A stretch of DNA of 64,000 nucleotides. Source: Symsagittifera roscoffensis (taxonomy: Eukaryota > Xenacoelomorpha > Acoela > Convolutidae). The notes below the pieces were generated by a model. It saw only the letters and a list, made by a program, of their open reading frames with translations, ran no database searches and had not been told where the DNA came from. This document shows, piece by piece, positions 54,107 through 64,000 of the stretch. Made by a program: the position numbers and the translations under genes. Each line of letters starts with the position of its first letter. Positions within the stretch are counted from its first letter, which is position 1. The DNA lies in NCBI RefSeq assembly GCF_963678635.1, contig NC_087065.1, positions 36,669,888-36,733,887 on the forward strand, written 5' to 3'.

Positions 54107-55215
54107 TATTACGACCATCCACTTCATACTAATGCACCTGAATTTTTAAAACATAATCTTCCCTTTCCCCAATACACTTACTACAACGAAGTAAACGCAG
54201 TCAAACGAGCACAAAATGTAGATGAACACTAACTACTCCCCACACTTTCATAGACTTCGTACTATAACTTCACACAAGCATCCCGATGATAAAGAAGTTT
54301 GTCACTCTATCATTCACCAATTAACTAACGCACTTTAACTTAATTAATTCACAAATATAGGAAAATACAAACCTTAAATGAATTCATTGCACAAAAAGCT
54401 AACAGATACACTATTAACCACTACGATCATACTGTTGTAATATATATGGAAGATTCATTATTCGACACTGACTCTGATACCAACGCACAAATAACCGAAA
54501 ATTTTGCTCATCAAACCAGATTATATTTTCCGTCTTGATACTACTAATAAACAATTCGACCATATCATCGTCAACCACGCATTAACAATGCTAAAACTTA
54601 CGAACCAATTTTTAGAAAGTTTGGTCACTTTGCACGTAACACCAAAAGAAAGAGGTATTATAATAACTTTTCACTTGAAGTTATGTTGAAACTAAACTAA
54701 CACACACTTACACTTATCAATAATTCATCCAACGACACTATCTCCACAGTTCACCATACCGCATTCCACATAGTCGCTTCATGTTCATTAACTCTAAATA
54801 CACATCTTCTTACTTCAAAAACTTTACATACTGTATTGTACCCACTAATTTACACCTCATCCTCCGTAAATACGACCCTTTCTGTTAAAGTTACACGTTT
54901 TTTCCCTTAACTGACAACTTCCCACTCGAAGTTTCCCGCCACATCATTGTCCCGCATGCATACATACAACCCATTGAAAAAATCCTATCAAAAACATACA
55001 TAAATTACTTTTAATCACAAAAATTACAAACTAATACAAATTTCTAACAACGAGTTTACAGCTGTTACCGAGGAAGACAAAATCAACAGAGCTCTGGAAC
55101 TTCTTTGGCCACTGCTTCGCACTGAAAACTTCATACGCATGCCTGCCAGCCTTTTAAAAACTTCCGACGCTAATAAAACTAAATTTCCCCCATGGATTTT
55201 TCCCGACTCAAGATT
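54107..55215 (+). pseudogene. Relic of the 602-codon ORF, element D
   Basis: Aligns with the globular C-terminal two thirds of the ORF at 37758-39566. Preserved blocks include FDHIIV near 54555, a segment near 54846 matching LHGILRNYDP, and ELLWPLLRTENFIRM near 55098. Stops and frameshifts are frequent. The Ser/Pro-rich N-terminal third is missing. Confidence 0.7.
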
Positions 55216-55262
55216 TTCGTTAGTATTCATTTATGTGCTTCTAACCTCAATAAAAAAAATGA

Positions 55263-55570
55263 ATTTTTTTTGACAAGATGCGAAAGTGTTTCATTTTTTT
55301 TGACAAGATGCGAAAAGTGTTTCACTTTTTTGACAAGATGCGAAAAGTGTATCTTTTTTTTCCGAGAAAAGCGAAAAGTGTTTCACTTTTTTTGACAAAA
55401 TGCGAAAATTGTTTCACTTGTTTCCTACAAAATGCGAAAAGTGTTTCAGTGTTTTTGACAATTACGAAAAGTGTTTCACTTTTTTTTGACAAAATGCGAA
55501 AAGTGTTTCACTTTTTTCTACAAAGTGCGAAAAGTGTTTGAGTTTTTGTCAAGATGCAAAAACTGTCAGG
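55263..55570. repeat. Minisatellite with about 30-bp units
   Basis: About ten imperfect units of the type TTTTTTGACAAGATGCGAAA followed by AGTGTTTCAC. Unit length varies through T-run changes and partial units. It lies at the left edge of the foreign insert in element D. Confidence 0.85.
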
Positions 55571-55800
55571 TGTTTTTCACTTATGTACAATTTTTCTAAT
55601 GTTTTTTTGAATATGTGAGCAAAGTTTTTTCGAGTTTCTTAACATATGTGCAATTTGGGAGCACTAAATTAATTTCTAATTGTTTTTCAATGGTTTACCC
55701 TGAACCTCTCATCTATTTTCATAATTAAAAAGAAATTGAAGAAATTAATTAATTACAGAAAACGAAGTCAATACCAAACAAAATTTATTTACAAAAACTT

Positions 55801-56229
55801 TTAATCAAAGAGCTGTCGAGCAGCAGAAGAGTTCTCGAGGTTCTCTAAAGAACGCAGAGCTGGAGGAGGTTCCATTGCTGGTGGCTGCTGTGGAGGAGTG
55901 TTTTGAGGCGTCATTGTTTCTGAGAAACCCTCATCTTCATCTATTGTGATGGGGTTTTCGGATGGGTTCATTCCCACATGATCAGAAACTTCCTCCATCA
56001 TTTGCATTTCTTCAAGTTGGTTCTCTGTCATGGGTACTTGTGTCATATGAAGTTCGTTGAAGTCCCTTCGCATCACTTCCACCATATACCAGACTTGGAT
56101 TGAGATGCCCATTCGTGCCAGAAAAACTCCAGAGACTGTTTCTCGCACTTGAATTTGTACTAGATCAGGCGAAAATTCTACAGAGTACATGAGATTGCTG
56201 TTTTGCACTGAGCAGATCATTTTTAGCAA
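55801..56229 (-). CDS. Hypothetical acidic protein (142 codons)
   Basis: Intact minus-strand ORF with GC content well above its flanks. The first about 65 residues look like a small beta-rich domain (NSNLMYSVEFSPDLVQIQV). An acidic Met/Glu segment follows (ENQLEEMQMMEEV), then a Pro-rich tail (TPPQQPPAMEPPPAL) and a C-terminal SLENLENSSAARQLFD. No family was recognised. It lies in the foreign insert, divergent from the polymerase gene, so it may be a gene of the same mobile element, or a host gene carried along. Confidence 0.5.
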   Translation of the reverse strand: MLKMICSVQNSNLMYSVEFSPDLVQIQVRETVSGVFLARMGISIQVWYMVEVMRRDFNELHMTQVPMTENQLEEMQMMEEVSDHVGMNPSENPITIDEDEGFSETMTPQNTPPQQPPAMEPPPALRSLENLENSSAARQLFD

Positions 56230-56923
56230 TAAACTGAGTTAAAGAGTAAAAACAAGAAAGAGATGAGAGAGGGATAGCTGACGGAAGATAAGTTGAAATT
56301 AACGTATTTAGAGCTGAGAGAGGAGGTAGTTGACGGTAATTAAGTTGAAAATAAAATGATTTTTAGTTAGGAGTTAGGGGTACCTTCAACTCGAATGTGT
56401 GGGTTTGACCAATCAGAATTGATTTTCCTTATTTGGATTGAAGTTGTGTCCAATCAAGTTTCACCTTCCTTTTATGGCATTCTTGGATAAAAGTTGTGTC
56501 TAATCGGAAACAAAGCCACATTTTAGGTATTGTCGTTTCCAATCACAAAAATGTTCACTATCCAATTAGAAGACCCTTTTAAGGACTTAAATCCTCCAAA
56601 TAAGTAAAAATATATACAAAAGCAATTGCAAAAACAAATGACCAAAAGTTGTTTGCAGTAAAAATAAGAAATATTGCTGATAAAAGTAACATCTCTGCAA
56701 TTTTTTTCATCAAACTAATTGAATTTTTTATATGTAACCAATGACAAATTGCTGGTTTTTGATCGGATAGTCAAGTTTTTTAATTTTTATGTAAAATTTG
56801 GAAGGATTACTCAAAGTTGACGAATTTTTCAAAGCAAACCTCAGGAAACCTGATTCCAAACCGAATCAAGCAGGATTTTGAACTTTGAAAATCCTTACAG
56901 AAATGAAGGAATAAAGAACTTTT

Positions 56924-57337
56924 CTAAAGAGTTATTGCAAATTTGGGTGTTGGATAGAGGATAGAAGGAGTTTTTGATATATTATTGTAGGACTTTTTGA
57001 TTAATTTCAAATTCTCGAGAATAAACAAAATTTCTTTCCTTGTGAGGTGTAATTCAGCCGTAAGCTTAAAACTTTGATACGCAATATGTAGATCAAAAGT
57101 AAACTCTTTGATTGAGTAAGTTTCTCTGAAGAGACCTTTACTTAGTCGGATATCTCTATTTTGTAAATTAAAGACGTTCAAAAAGTTATGAAAAAAGTAA
57201 GAGTCAATATCTATTTCATCACTAAGAAAATCAATTGGAATTTTTTCCTTTTTCTTGTAAAGTAACTCGAGGAAGCTCAAATGTTTTTGATAGACTTTTT
57301 TCAAATATTGATTAAGTTTTTTTTTTAAATAAACCAT
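56924..57337 (-). CDS. Hypothetical Lys-rich protein (137 codons)
   Basis: Minus-strand ORF starting MVYLKKKLNQYLKKVYQKH; basic and helical in character, with LHLTRKEILFILENLKLIKK near the C-terminus. No signal peptide or known domain. Its start is 326 bp from the polymerase ATG in divergent orientation, so the two could share a promoter region. AT-rich codon use leaves some doubt that it is real. Confidence 0.4.
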   Translation of the reverse strand: MVYLKKKLNQYLKKVYQKHLSFLELLYKKKEKIPIDFLSDEIDIDSYFFHNFLNVFNLQNRDIRLSKGLFRETYSIKEFTFDLHIAYQSFKLTAELHLTRKEILFILENLKLIKKSYNNISKTPSILYPTPKFAITL

Positions 57338-57550
57338 TCATTTTTTAAAAATGCTGGATTCTGATTGGATCAGTGATAAATAAAAGAAAAACAGTGATAA
57401 ATAAAAGAAAACTCAATTCCGATTGATTGATTTTCTCTAAAAACAGTAAATAAAACTCATTTCATTCTGATTTTCTCTTACGTTAAAAACAATCGCTCTA
57501 TACTTTTTACAACAACTTGAAAATATTTTCAAAACTTTGAACCATTCAAA
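57338..57550. promoter_or_regulatory. Divergent intergenic region upstream of the polymerase gene
   Basis: Contains a direct repeat of CAGTGATAAATAAAAGAAAA (about 57370 and 57390) and several TTCTGATT / TTCCGATTG boxes. It lies between the two divergent ORFs, so it is the natural place for their promoters. No core promoter was identified with confidence. Confidence 0.3.
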
Positions 57551-57663
57551 GTAAGTATGAATAATCGAATATTTCTTGGGACTTTTTAAATCTCTCAATA
57601 TTGTAGGTACCAAGTACTTTTATGTAATTTTTCTACAAGCTAAACAGCCCACTTTTTTTTCAG
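57551..57663 (+). other. Predicted 5' UTR intron of the polymerase gene (113 bp)
   Basis: Donor AAA|GTAAGTATG at 57551 and acceptor TTTTTTTTCAG ending at 57663, directly before the ATG of the zinc-finger ORF. Size and acceptor are typical of small metazoan, especially nematode, introns. The acceptor could alternatively be a trans-splice site. Confidence 0.45.
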
Positions 57664-60600
57664 ATGCCACATTATCCGGAATGTAATTATTGTACTTACA
57701 ACCAGCAAGAAATGAATTTCCATACGAGCAAGAAGCACGTAAAATCAACCCCAAAGTCAACAAAGTGTGTATCATGTGAGAAAGAATTTCCAAGCTATTA
57801 TTCACTTCAACAACATCGCAAGAAAGCTCATGGGTTGAAAACGAAGAAAACGAGTGATTCTGTTGCGGAATTGAATAAAATCTTGCAAAACGAGGAGGAT
57901 AGTGATCAGCTGCGAGATGAGTTGAATGCCTGTGAACACTTCTTGACAGATATTGAGATGGAAAATGTCCGCCACATAGTATTCAATTTTCAACTTTCAA
58001 AACTAGATCCTAATCTAGTTAATGAAAAACTGGATCAAGTCTTCGAAAAACTTGATTGTGCTGCAAAAATCAACTTTGCTTTGGGATGTGTGTTATGTAA
58101 TATAGAAACCGGCGAATATCGTTAATTCTACGCTCAAGAAAATAACACACTCTTTGATAAATCTATACTGCGTTGTACAAAAGGAGACTTGGTGACTATA
58201 CAGAACAAGGTCAATAAGCAAGATATCATTGAAGTTTGTACACAAGAGAGACAAAATACGAAATGGCGATTCAAGCTAATCACTAATGTGACCGTTTTTG
58301 CAGCCTTACTAAAAAACGTACCCATGGGACGTCCAGATTCAGTGATTCCCGAACCACTTCTGAGGAATAACCATGTTAATTGTTTGGTTTCGGATTAAAA
58401 ACACAAAACAACCATACAACGACAATTCGTGTTTGTTTCGAGCGCTTGCAGTTCATTTACATGGAATAACTAATCTTGAAATATACACTTCCAATATCTT
58501 TAATGAGTTTCTGGAAAAATCGGGTTGTGACCCGAAACAGTTTCGTGGAGTTTCGATGGATAATCTACCAATAGTTGAAGATGTAGTAGGGAAAATCATC
58601 TATATCTACGATATCAGTACTGAAGATGGAGATTTTGTAGGAGAATTAGCTCGGAGAAGTATCGGTAAATACGAGAATACAGTGAAACTTCTACGATACA
58701 ACAACCACATTATTTACGTCAATAACATCGACATTTTCTTCAAATGCTTCCGATGCCCAACTTGCGATACTTTTTCCCACAAAGCAGACCACTTCAACCG
58801 CCATCTTTTCTGTTGCAAGGACCGAATATCAAAAACATTTACCCCAAAAAAGTTTATACTCTACGAGAGACGTTGTTTGAAAATTTGGATGGGTTCAATA
58901 TTGAGTACACCAAACAACAAACTTTATTCAAAAATGTCGCTATTTTTGACTTTGAATCAATTTGCGTGCCATCCGAAGAATTTAAACCAACCGAAACAAT
59001 AACTTTGATTGGGAAGCAAGAACCCATATCAAGGTCCATCCCTCAATTACAATCCCTCATTGTTGACTTTGTGGCAAACTTGGAGTTGTTAGCGGAAAAA
59101 AAAAGAAAACCGAAATGCGATCAAAGTTTCTGGAAATTGAAAATTACATCAAAAAGCGGCTACACAAAATTTTCAGCATACTTAATGAACGAGCAAGTTT
59201 CAACAAGATTGAAGCAAGAGAGTACGAAGACGAATGTATCGAGGATGAGGGAGAAACAGACGCATCCACTCACTTTCTCAGGATTCAAAAAAATCAATTA
59301 ATTGATTTGATGCAACATCTTGAGAGATACACCAAGACTCTACCAGTATTTGGATTCAACAGTGGTCGGTATGATATAAACCTCATTAAATCATACCTCA
59401 TTCCGTACCTTATCAACGAAAAAGAAATTGAACCTTCAGTTATCAAGAAAGGAAACGACTTTGTTTCCTTCAAATTTGGAGACGTTCAGTTTCTGGACAT
59501 TCTGAATTTTTTGGGTGGAGCTGCTACTTTAGACTCTTTTCTAAAAGCTTACAAAGCCAGTGAAATGAAAGGATAATTTCCATACGAGTGGTTTGATACT
59601 CCCAACAAGCTTGATGAACAGCAACTACCCTCGTATGATGACTTCTACAGCAAACTGAAGAATAGTAACCCTCTCGATAAAGAGTTTGATGATTATCAAA
59701 AACTTCTTAACACTAGAATAACTGAAGAGCAAGCCCTGAAAAAACTCGGCTTCAACACCAAACCACCTACGGGATTGGAAAACTACAAGTATCTTAAATC
59801 TATCTGGCAACACGAAAAGATGACAACATTTCGCGATTTTCTACGGTGGTATAACAACAAGGATGTTGTTCCTACCATTGATGCTATGCAGAAACTGATT
59901 GAATTTTATCATGACAATGGGATAGACATGTTAAAGCTCGGCTGCACACTACCGAATCTAGCCAATATCTGTCCACACAAATCAACCGACTATAAGTTTT
60001 ACCCATTCTTTTCGAGTGATAGTGACTTGCTTGAAAAAATACGGGAAGATATGACCGGTGAGCCTTACTTGTTTTCACAAGGAAAGCAGTAGCAAATGAA
60101 GTTTATTCTAATATCCAACAAGTTGTGTAAATCAATCGTTGATATTGATGCTAGTCAACTCTATCCTTATTCTATGTGTCAGGATATGCCCACGGGTTTG
60201 TATACGAGATGGGACTACGATGAAGAAACACAAAAATTCAAGGCAAGGCAAAATCGAGTTCAAACATTTGAAATTATGGTCATGTCATATTTTCAACCAA
60301 TCAGACCTGAATGTAAAGTTGAGAGTTACTACACTACAGGTAAACAGAAAAAAAATTGATTGCTTTGGTGTTGATGGCTATTGCAACCATTGCAAGACTG
60401 TCTTTGAAGCAATTGGTTGTAATATCCCTTTTTGTCCTTGTCAAGAGGCTAGACCAAAACTAACTGATCATGATATCAAACGCGGAACCAAGAAAAAAAA
60501 TGGATGAGCTTCGAAAAGATTACATTCGAGAAAAAGGATACTCTATAGAAGAAATGTGGGGTTGTAGCTGGTGGGATCAATTTAAAAACAATGTAGAAGT

Positions 60601-61841
60601 GAAAAATCAAGTTAGAACTCACTTTCCCTTCAAAAGACCTCTTTCTGCTAGTTGACTAGTGCAAAACATTAGAAATGAAACATTTTTAGGCTACGTGCAA
60701 TGCGATCTGAGTGTTCCAGATGAGCTAAAAGCAAAATTTTCCAATTTTCCACCTATTTTCAAAAATATAGATGTTACCGGAAACTGGAATATATGAAGAC
60801 ATATGCGCAAGAAAACGATTTAATAAAACAACCGCAAAGAATGTTGATTTCGAGCTTCAAAATAACCAACGGAACACTTATCACACCACTTTTCAACTTT
60901 AACTTGGATCTTGGACTGCAATGAACAAAAATTCACCGATTTGTACCATACACACCGCGTAAAGTATTCAACAATTTTGTTCAGTCTGTTGTTGATGCTA
61001 GGCGAGCCACCGATAAAAATCCATTATCTGGCTTAGCAGCCGAAACAATGAAACGTCTAGGAATTAGTTCCTACGGCTATCAAATAATGGACAGATCAAA
61101 ACATACTATGACAAAATATCTTGGTGACGAAAAAACCCACAAAGCTATCAATAACCAATTCTTCAAGAGACTTAATAACGTAGCTAAAGATTTGTAAGAA
61201 GTGGAACTTGTTAAATCAACTATAGAGCATCGTGACCCAATTATAGTAGGCCAAGTTGAGAATGTTGAAGCTGTATTATAAATTTTTCGATAAATTTTGC
61301 GATGCCAAAAAATTAGAAGAACTCGAAATCGATACAGATTCCCTCTATGTGGCTTTGGCAGATGAAGATTTAGATGATTGTAGCCTTCCCAGCAAGCGAG
61401 CAGAATAGCGAAGCAAGGACTGTCGAGGCGACTTCAGAGCAGATGCAAAAAAAAAACAACTTTTTTCCTCATACTTGCTGTTCTAAACATAAAAAACATG
61501 ACAAAAAAGAACCAGGATTGTTCAAGGAGGAGTTCAAATGCACCGAAATGTTATGCCTGTGTAGTAAAAGCTTGTTTTGTTACGATAGCAAAAGTCAAGA
61601 GCATAAGTTTAGCAGTAAAGGTCTGAACAAACGTGCATTAGAAGACACATGAGATGGACCGATGGCCCAGTATCGACAAGTACTGGCTGAGGCAGTCATT
61701 TTGAAGTCAACGAATATAGGATTTATAACAATTAAGCAAGCAGTCGCAACTAATGAACAAACTAAAAAAGGTCTGAGCTATTTTTACCCTAAACGGGAAG
61801 TTGAATGTGATGGAATACATACTAAACCTCTAAATTTGTAA
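57664..61841 (+). pseudogene. Decayed Maverick/Polinton-like DNA polymerase B
   Basis: About 4.2 kb matching a protein-primed-type family B polymerase common in invertebrate mobile elements, broken by many frameshifts and stops. In order: two C2H2 fingers (CNYC..., CVSCEKEF...HRKKAH; 57680-57830), a block NDNSCLFRAL (near 58423) resembling the Asp-Cys box of OTU cysteine proteases, a further finger (CFRCPTCD, near 58745), exonuclease motif I (IFDFES, near 58945), exonuclease motif II (FGFNSGRYDINL, near 59350), motif A (IVDIDASQLYPYSM, near 60138), motif B (MKRLGISSYGYQIMDRS, near 61050), motif C (EIDTDSLY, near 61327) and a Cys/His-rich C-terminus ending HTKPLNL at 61841. It copies the element's DNA when intact; this copy is dead and is not reconstructed here. 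Confidence 0.85.
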
Positions 61842-62549
61842 AAGATTATGCAGTAAACTGTATACGATGCTGTGAATTAATACATTTTCTCTGTAATTAG
61901 TCTTTTTTTTTGAAAAAAACTCTTTTTAAACGCTACGTTTGGGTTAACAGTATATTGTTTTACGATTAACAAATCATTTAGAATCGTTTGGGTTAACATC
62001 ATGTTAATCGTAAAAGATTCTAAATTAGAATTTAGAATCTTTTACGATTAACAAATCATTTAGAATCATCTTAGAATCTGGAGCTTACCATCTCACTACT
62101 TGAAACTTACCACCCAAATTTTTTTTTTCAATTTTTTAATAAAAAAATGTCTTTTCAAGATAAAAATGTATTTGCAAGTAAAACTTGAAAATTTTCAAAA
62201 CTTTTTCTCAAACTTACCTTCTGAAACTTACCATACCAAATTTTTGTAAGACAAGGTACCCCTTACATATCACAAATCGAAAAAGTCAGCTAAGAAACGC
62301 AATTACCGGCAAAATCGAGCTCAAAAATTCGGGCGCCAAAACTTTTTCTGAATCTTACGACCTTACCGTCTGAAACTTTGCCATCTGAAACCTACTATCT
62401 TAATACATTGGGAAACCTATTCCCTATCTTAATAGATTGGGAAATCTATAGCCTATGTTAATACATAGGGTGACGAACGGATACTCTATAGCCTATGTTA
62501 AAACATGGGAGTCGTCACCCCCCTCCCCGGCTGAACTGCCCCGACATAT
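61842..62549. repeat. Right part of the foreign insert: hairpins and short repeats
   Basis: Contains the hairpin at 62003-62052, two copies of TTTTACGATTAACAAATCAT (about 61957 and 62040), a drifting repeat of TGAAACTTACCA-like phrases (62097-62390) and 30-40-bp repeats built on CTATCTTAATACATTGGGAA (62395-62510). No gene. It ends where the element D 3' region resumes (about 62550). Confidence 0.65.
62003..62052. repeat. Perfect 22-bp inverted repeat with 6-bp loop
   Basis: Left arm 62003-62024 (GTTAATCGTAAAAGATTC...), loop TTAGAA, right arm 62031-62052 (...GAATCTTTTACGATTAAC). The two arms pair without mismatch. A partial third copy of the arm lies at about 61957. Confidence 0.92.
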
Positions 62550-63517
62550 ACTACTTAAAGTATTCTTTTGAAAAAACAGGATAAATTATTTTTTTGAAAC
62601 ATCAAAATAGCAAAAGAACCATACAAACACACAAAATAAAAAGGAAACAACCAAAGAACAAAAGAAAAAACGTCTGATGAAAAAGAACAAAAAGTTGAAC
62701 AAAAAAAGAGACTCTGCTCAAAGATACGGTAAAAAAAACGCACTTAAATGGCCTCACCCATCAGAACGGCGTCGCTCGAAGTACATGTGCCCCTAATGTG
62801 CTAAACTCCCGATCCACAATTATTACTAAAAGTAGCTCTAGTGTGAGCAACTATTCATAATAATTGAACTAAAAAACGCTTTTGCGAAAACAACTAATAA
62901 AAATCATAAGTAAAACTGACATCACTAACAGAACGTAGATATAAATATGCGATGTAAAAAAATTTCTTTGAAGAAAAAAACAAGCAGCAAAGAGAGATGA
63001 AAACTCGGTGACATTCCGACTTTGGAATGGTAAATCTATTGGTTTGTTGCCGTAGTCAGAAGTCTCACAGGATTTAAAGTTTAGACCCAACTTCGCAGCA
63101 AAGGTACCCATTGAAGAAGAACAATGGCCAAGTCGATGTCGACTCAACATACGGATCCTAGTCACTTGAAGCTTCACACAGAAAAGTCATACCCCATCTC
63201 TCTTTTCGATGAATAGTTGAGAACGCACCTAGTCTCCCTCTATTTAACGAAATCTGAAATCTTGACACGAGCACTCAACACGATCACTCAACAGAAACAC
63301 TCAACACGATCTGAATATACGAGACCCACTTGTGAAGTACGAGCAAATGCGCCCCTTCTACGAAAACAACTACTCCTCAACACGAGCAACTGTTTCTATC
63401 TCCTCTTCACGCAATCACTGCTTCAAAAATAATCTACTCCAAGAATCAAAAAACTTCTCCATCCATCCTTGACAACAACAAACATTAAAATTAAAAGTTT
63501 TCTGAACCCTGGATGGG
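62550..63517 (+). repeat. 3' region of element D
   Basis: Homologous to the 3' regions of A and B, for example CTTTTGAAAAAACAGGATAA at 62565, AAACTGACATCACTAACAGA at 62913 and the block TTTGGAATGGTAAATCTATT at 63021. It ends CCCTGGATGGG directly before the LTR, the likely polypurine tract. A minus-strand ORF of 102 codons (62869-63177) parallels the one at 40622-40915. Confidence 0.75.
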
Positions 63518-63881
63518 TGGAGCTAGTTTGAAACTAGTATTTTTATCCAATTGTTTTTTTGATGAAACTATCTCCATATATTTTTTCTAAATAACCTATC
63601 ATGGTCCATAACTAGCACTTACAATTATTTTTAAGGCTGAAGCTATTTATAGTTTCAGCCAGGAAAAAATTAACTTAATTTACTTCCAAATATCTAACTC
63701 GCAAATACCAGTAAAAACTAGATCTATTGAGACTAGGAGATATAAGAGTAAGGTTAAGATCGGTCTTAGTTTAAGAAGTTGCACGAATCTATCCGACCGA
63801 AAATGACATTGCGTGACGAACAGACGGTGTATTTTATCTGAAAATACTCTATATGATTGAGCCTCCCCGGACATAAATTCA
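63518..63881 (+). repeat. 3' LTR of element D
   Basis: Starts TGGAGCTAG and ends TTCA. The hairpin GGCTGAAGCT/AGTTTCAGCC is at 63635-63660. The sequence after its end (CTAGGTTAGG) is not a primer-binding site, which marks it as a 3' LTR. It is roughly as diverged from the 43502 LTR as from LTR B. Confidence 0.82.
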
Positions 63882-64000
63882 CTAGGTTAGGACTTTTCAG
63901 CCAACAAGAATCGAGCATTTTAGATGCAGCGCTTAGCAAATTCAATTTATAAAATGCGCTGGGTTGGAAGATCTTAACTTTGTCTACTTGGGGGGGGTGG
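63882..64000. other. Right flank of element D
   Basis: Unique sequence ending in a run of eight G. No gene. CTAG at 63882-63885 may be the right target-site copy of CTAA at 43498-43501. Confidence 0.4.

Larger units (their letters stand above)
43502..63881 (+). mobile_element. Element D: degenerate relative of A with nested insertion and duplication
   Basis: 5' LTR 43502-43893 with a primer-binding site, and 3' LTR 63518-63881 preceded by a purine tract and not followed by a primer-binding site. This fits one about 20.4-kb insertion. Flanking tetranucleotides CTAA (43498-43501) and CTAG (63882-63885) may be a decayed target duplication. Inside are leader, gag, deleted pol, TM relics, a second copy of leader/gag (50752-53949), a 602-ORF relic, about 7.3 kb of foreign DNA (about 55220-62540) and the 3' region. 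Env and ORF-X are absent. Every gag-pol frame is broken. Confidence 0.72.

Noticed and set aside
55278-55541. 87- and 67-codon ORFs of repetitive Phe/Lys sequence
   Set aside because: They are simply translations of the minisatellite in different frames.
55263-55570. Possible CRISPR-like array
   Set aside because: Units are contiguous and imperfect without unique spacers, and the genome is eukaryotic; it is a minisatellite.

Overview
The window is a repeat-dominated, AT-rich stretch of a metazoan nuclear genome. The only convincing host-type coding is one spliced C-terminal exon of a membrane protein (42724-43017, minus). Its T-rich TTTTTTCAG-type splice acceptor, a similar acceptor before the polymerase gene at 57664, and the kinds of retroelement present suggest a nematode or another small ecdysozoan. 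That is inference; no species marker is present. A 200-N assembly gap lies at 41514-41713.

Layout. (1) 1-13498: a 2547-bp unit present in about three tandem copies. The first copy is interrupted by about 7.2 kb holding an internally deleted LTR element (element B, 2680-8636). (2) 14852-20935, minus strand: an old Ty3/gypsy-like element (C) with two LTRs and decayed RT, RNase H and integrase. (3) 22504-41513: element A, an unusually large (about 19 kb) and comparatively young LTR element. Its two LTRs differ by about 4 substitutions and 2 indels over about 360 bp. (4) 41714-43501: host-like sequence with the membrane-protein exon. (5) 43502-63881: element D, an older relative of A that has lost most of pol and all of env, carries a 3.2-kb duplication of its own leader/gag, and contains about 7.3 kb of foreign DNA. 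That foreign DNA includes a decayed protein-primed-type DNA polymerase B gene (57664-61841) of the Maverick/Polinton-like kind.

Element A is the centrepiece. Its order is LTR, primer-binding site, structured leader, small leader ORF, ATG-less basic ORF, very long gag (with retrotransposon gag/capsid domain and CCHC knuckle), pol (protease, RT, RNase H, integrase with GPY/F module), a conserved non-coding block, two tiny hydrophobic ORFs, an ATG-less Pro/Ser-rich ORF, an 872-residue secreted/membrane glycoprotein-like ORF with a PTAP motif in its tail, a 602-residue orphan ORF, a long 3' region and the 3' LTR. Three consecutive-gene junctions (gag/pol, TM1/TM2, env/602-ORF) are ATGA overlaps, which suggests coupled termination-reinitiation. 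Gag and pol carry several disabling lesions, whereas env, the 602-ORF and the two small membrane ORFs are open. Relics of the leader ORF, the TM pair and the 602-ORF in element D show that these extra genes belong to the family and are not accidents of one copy.

All family assignments come from reading motifs in the translated frames; no database search was possible. The glycoprotein's ancestry and the functions of the extra ORFs are unknown.
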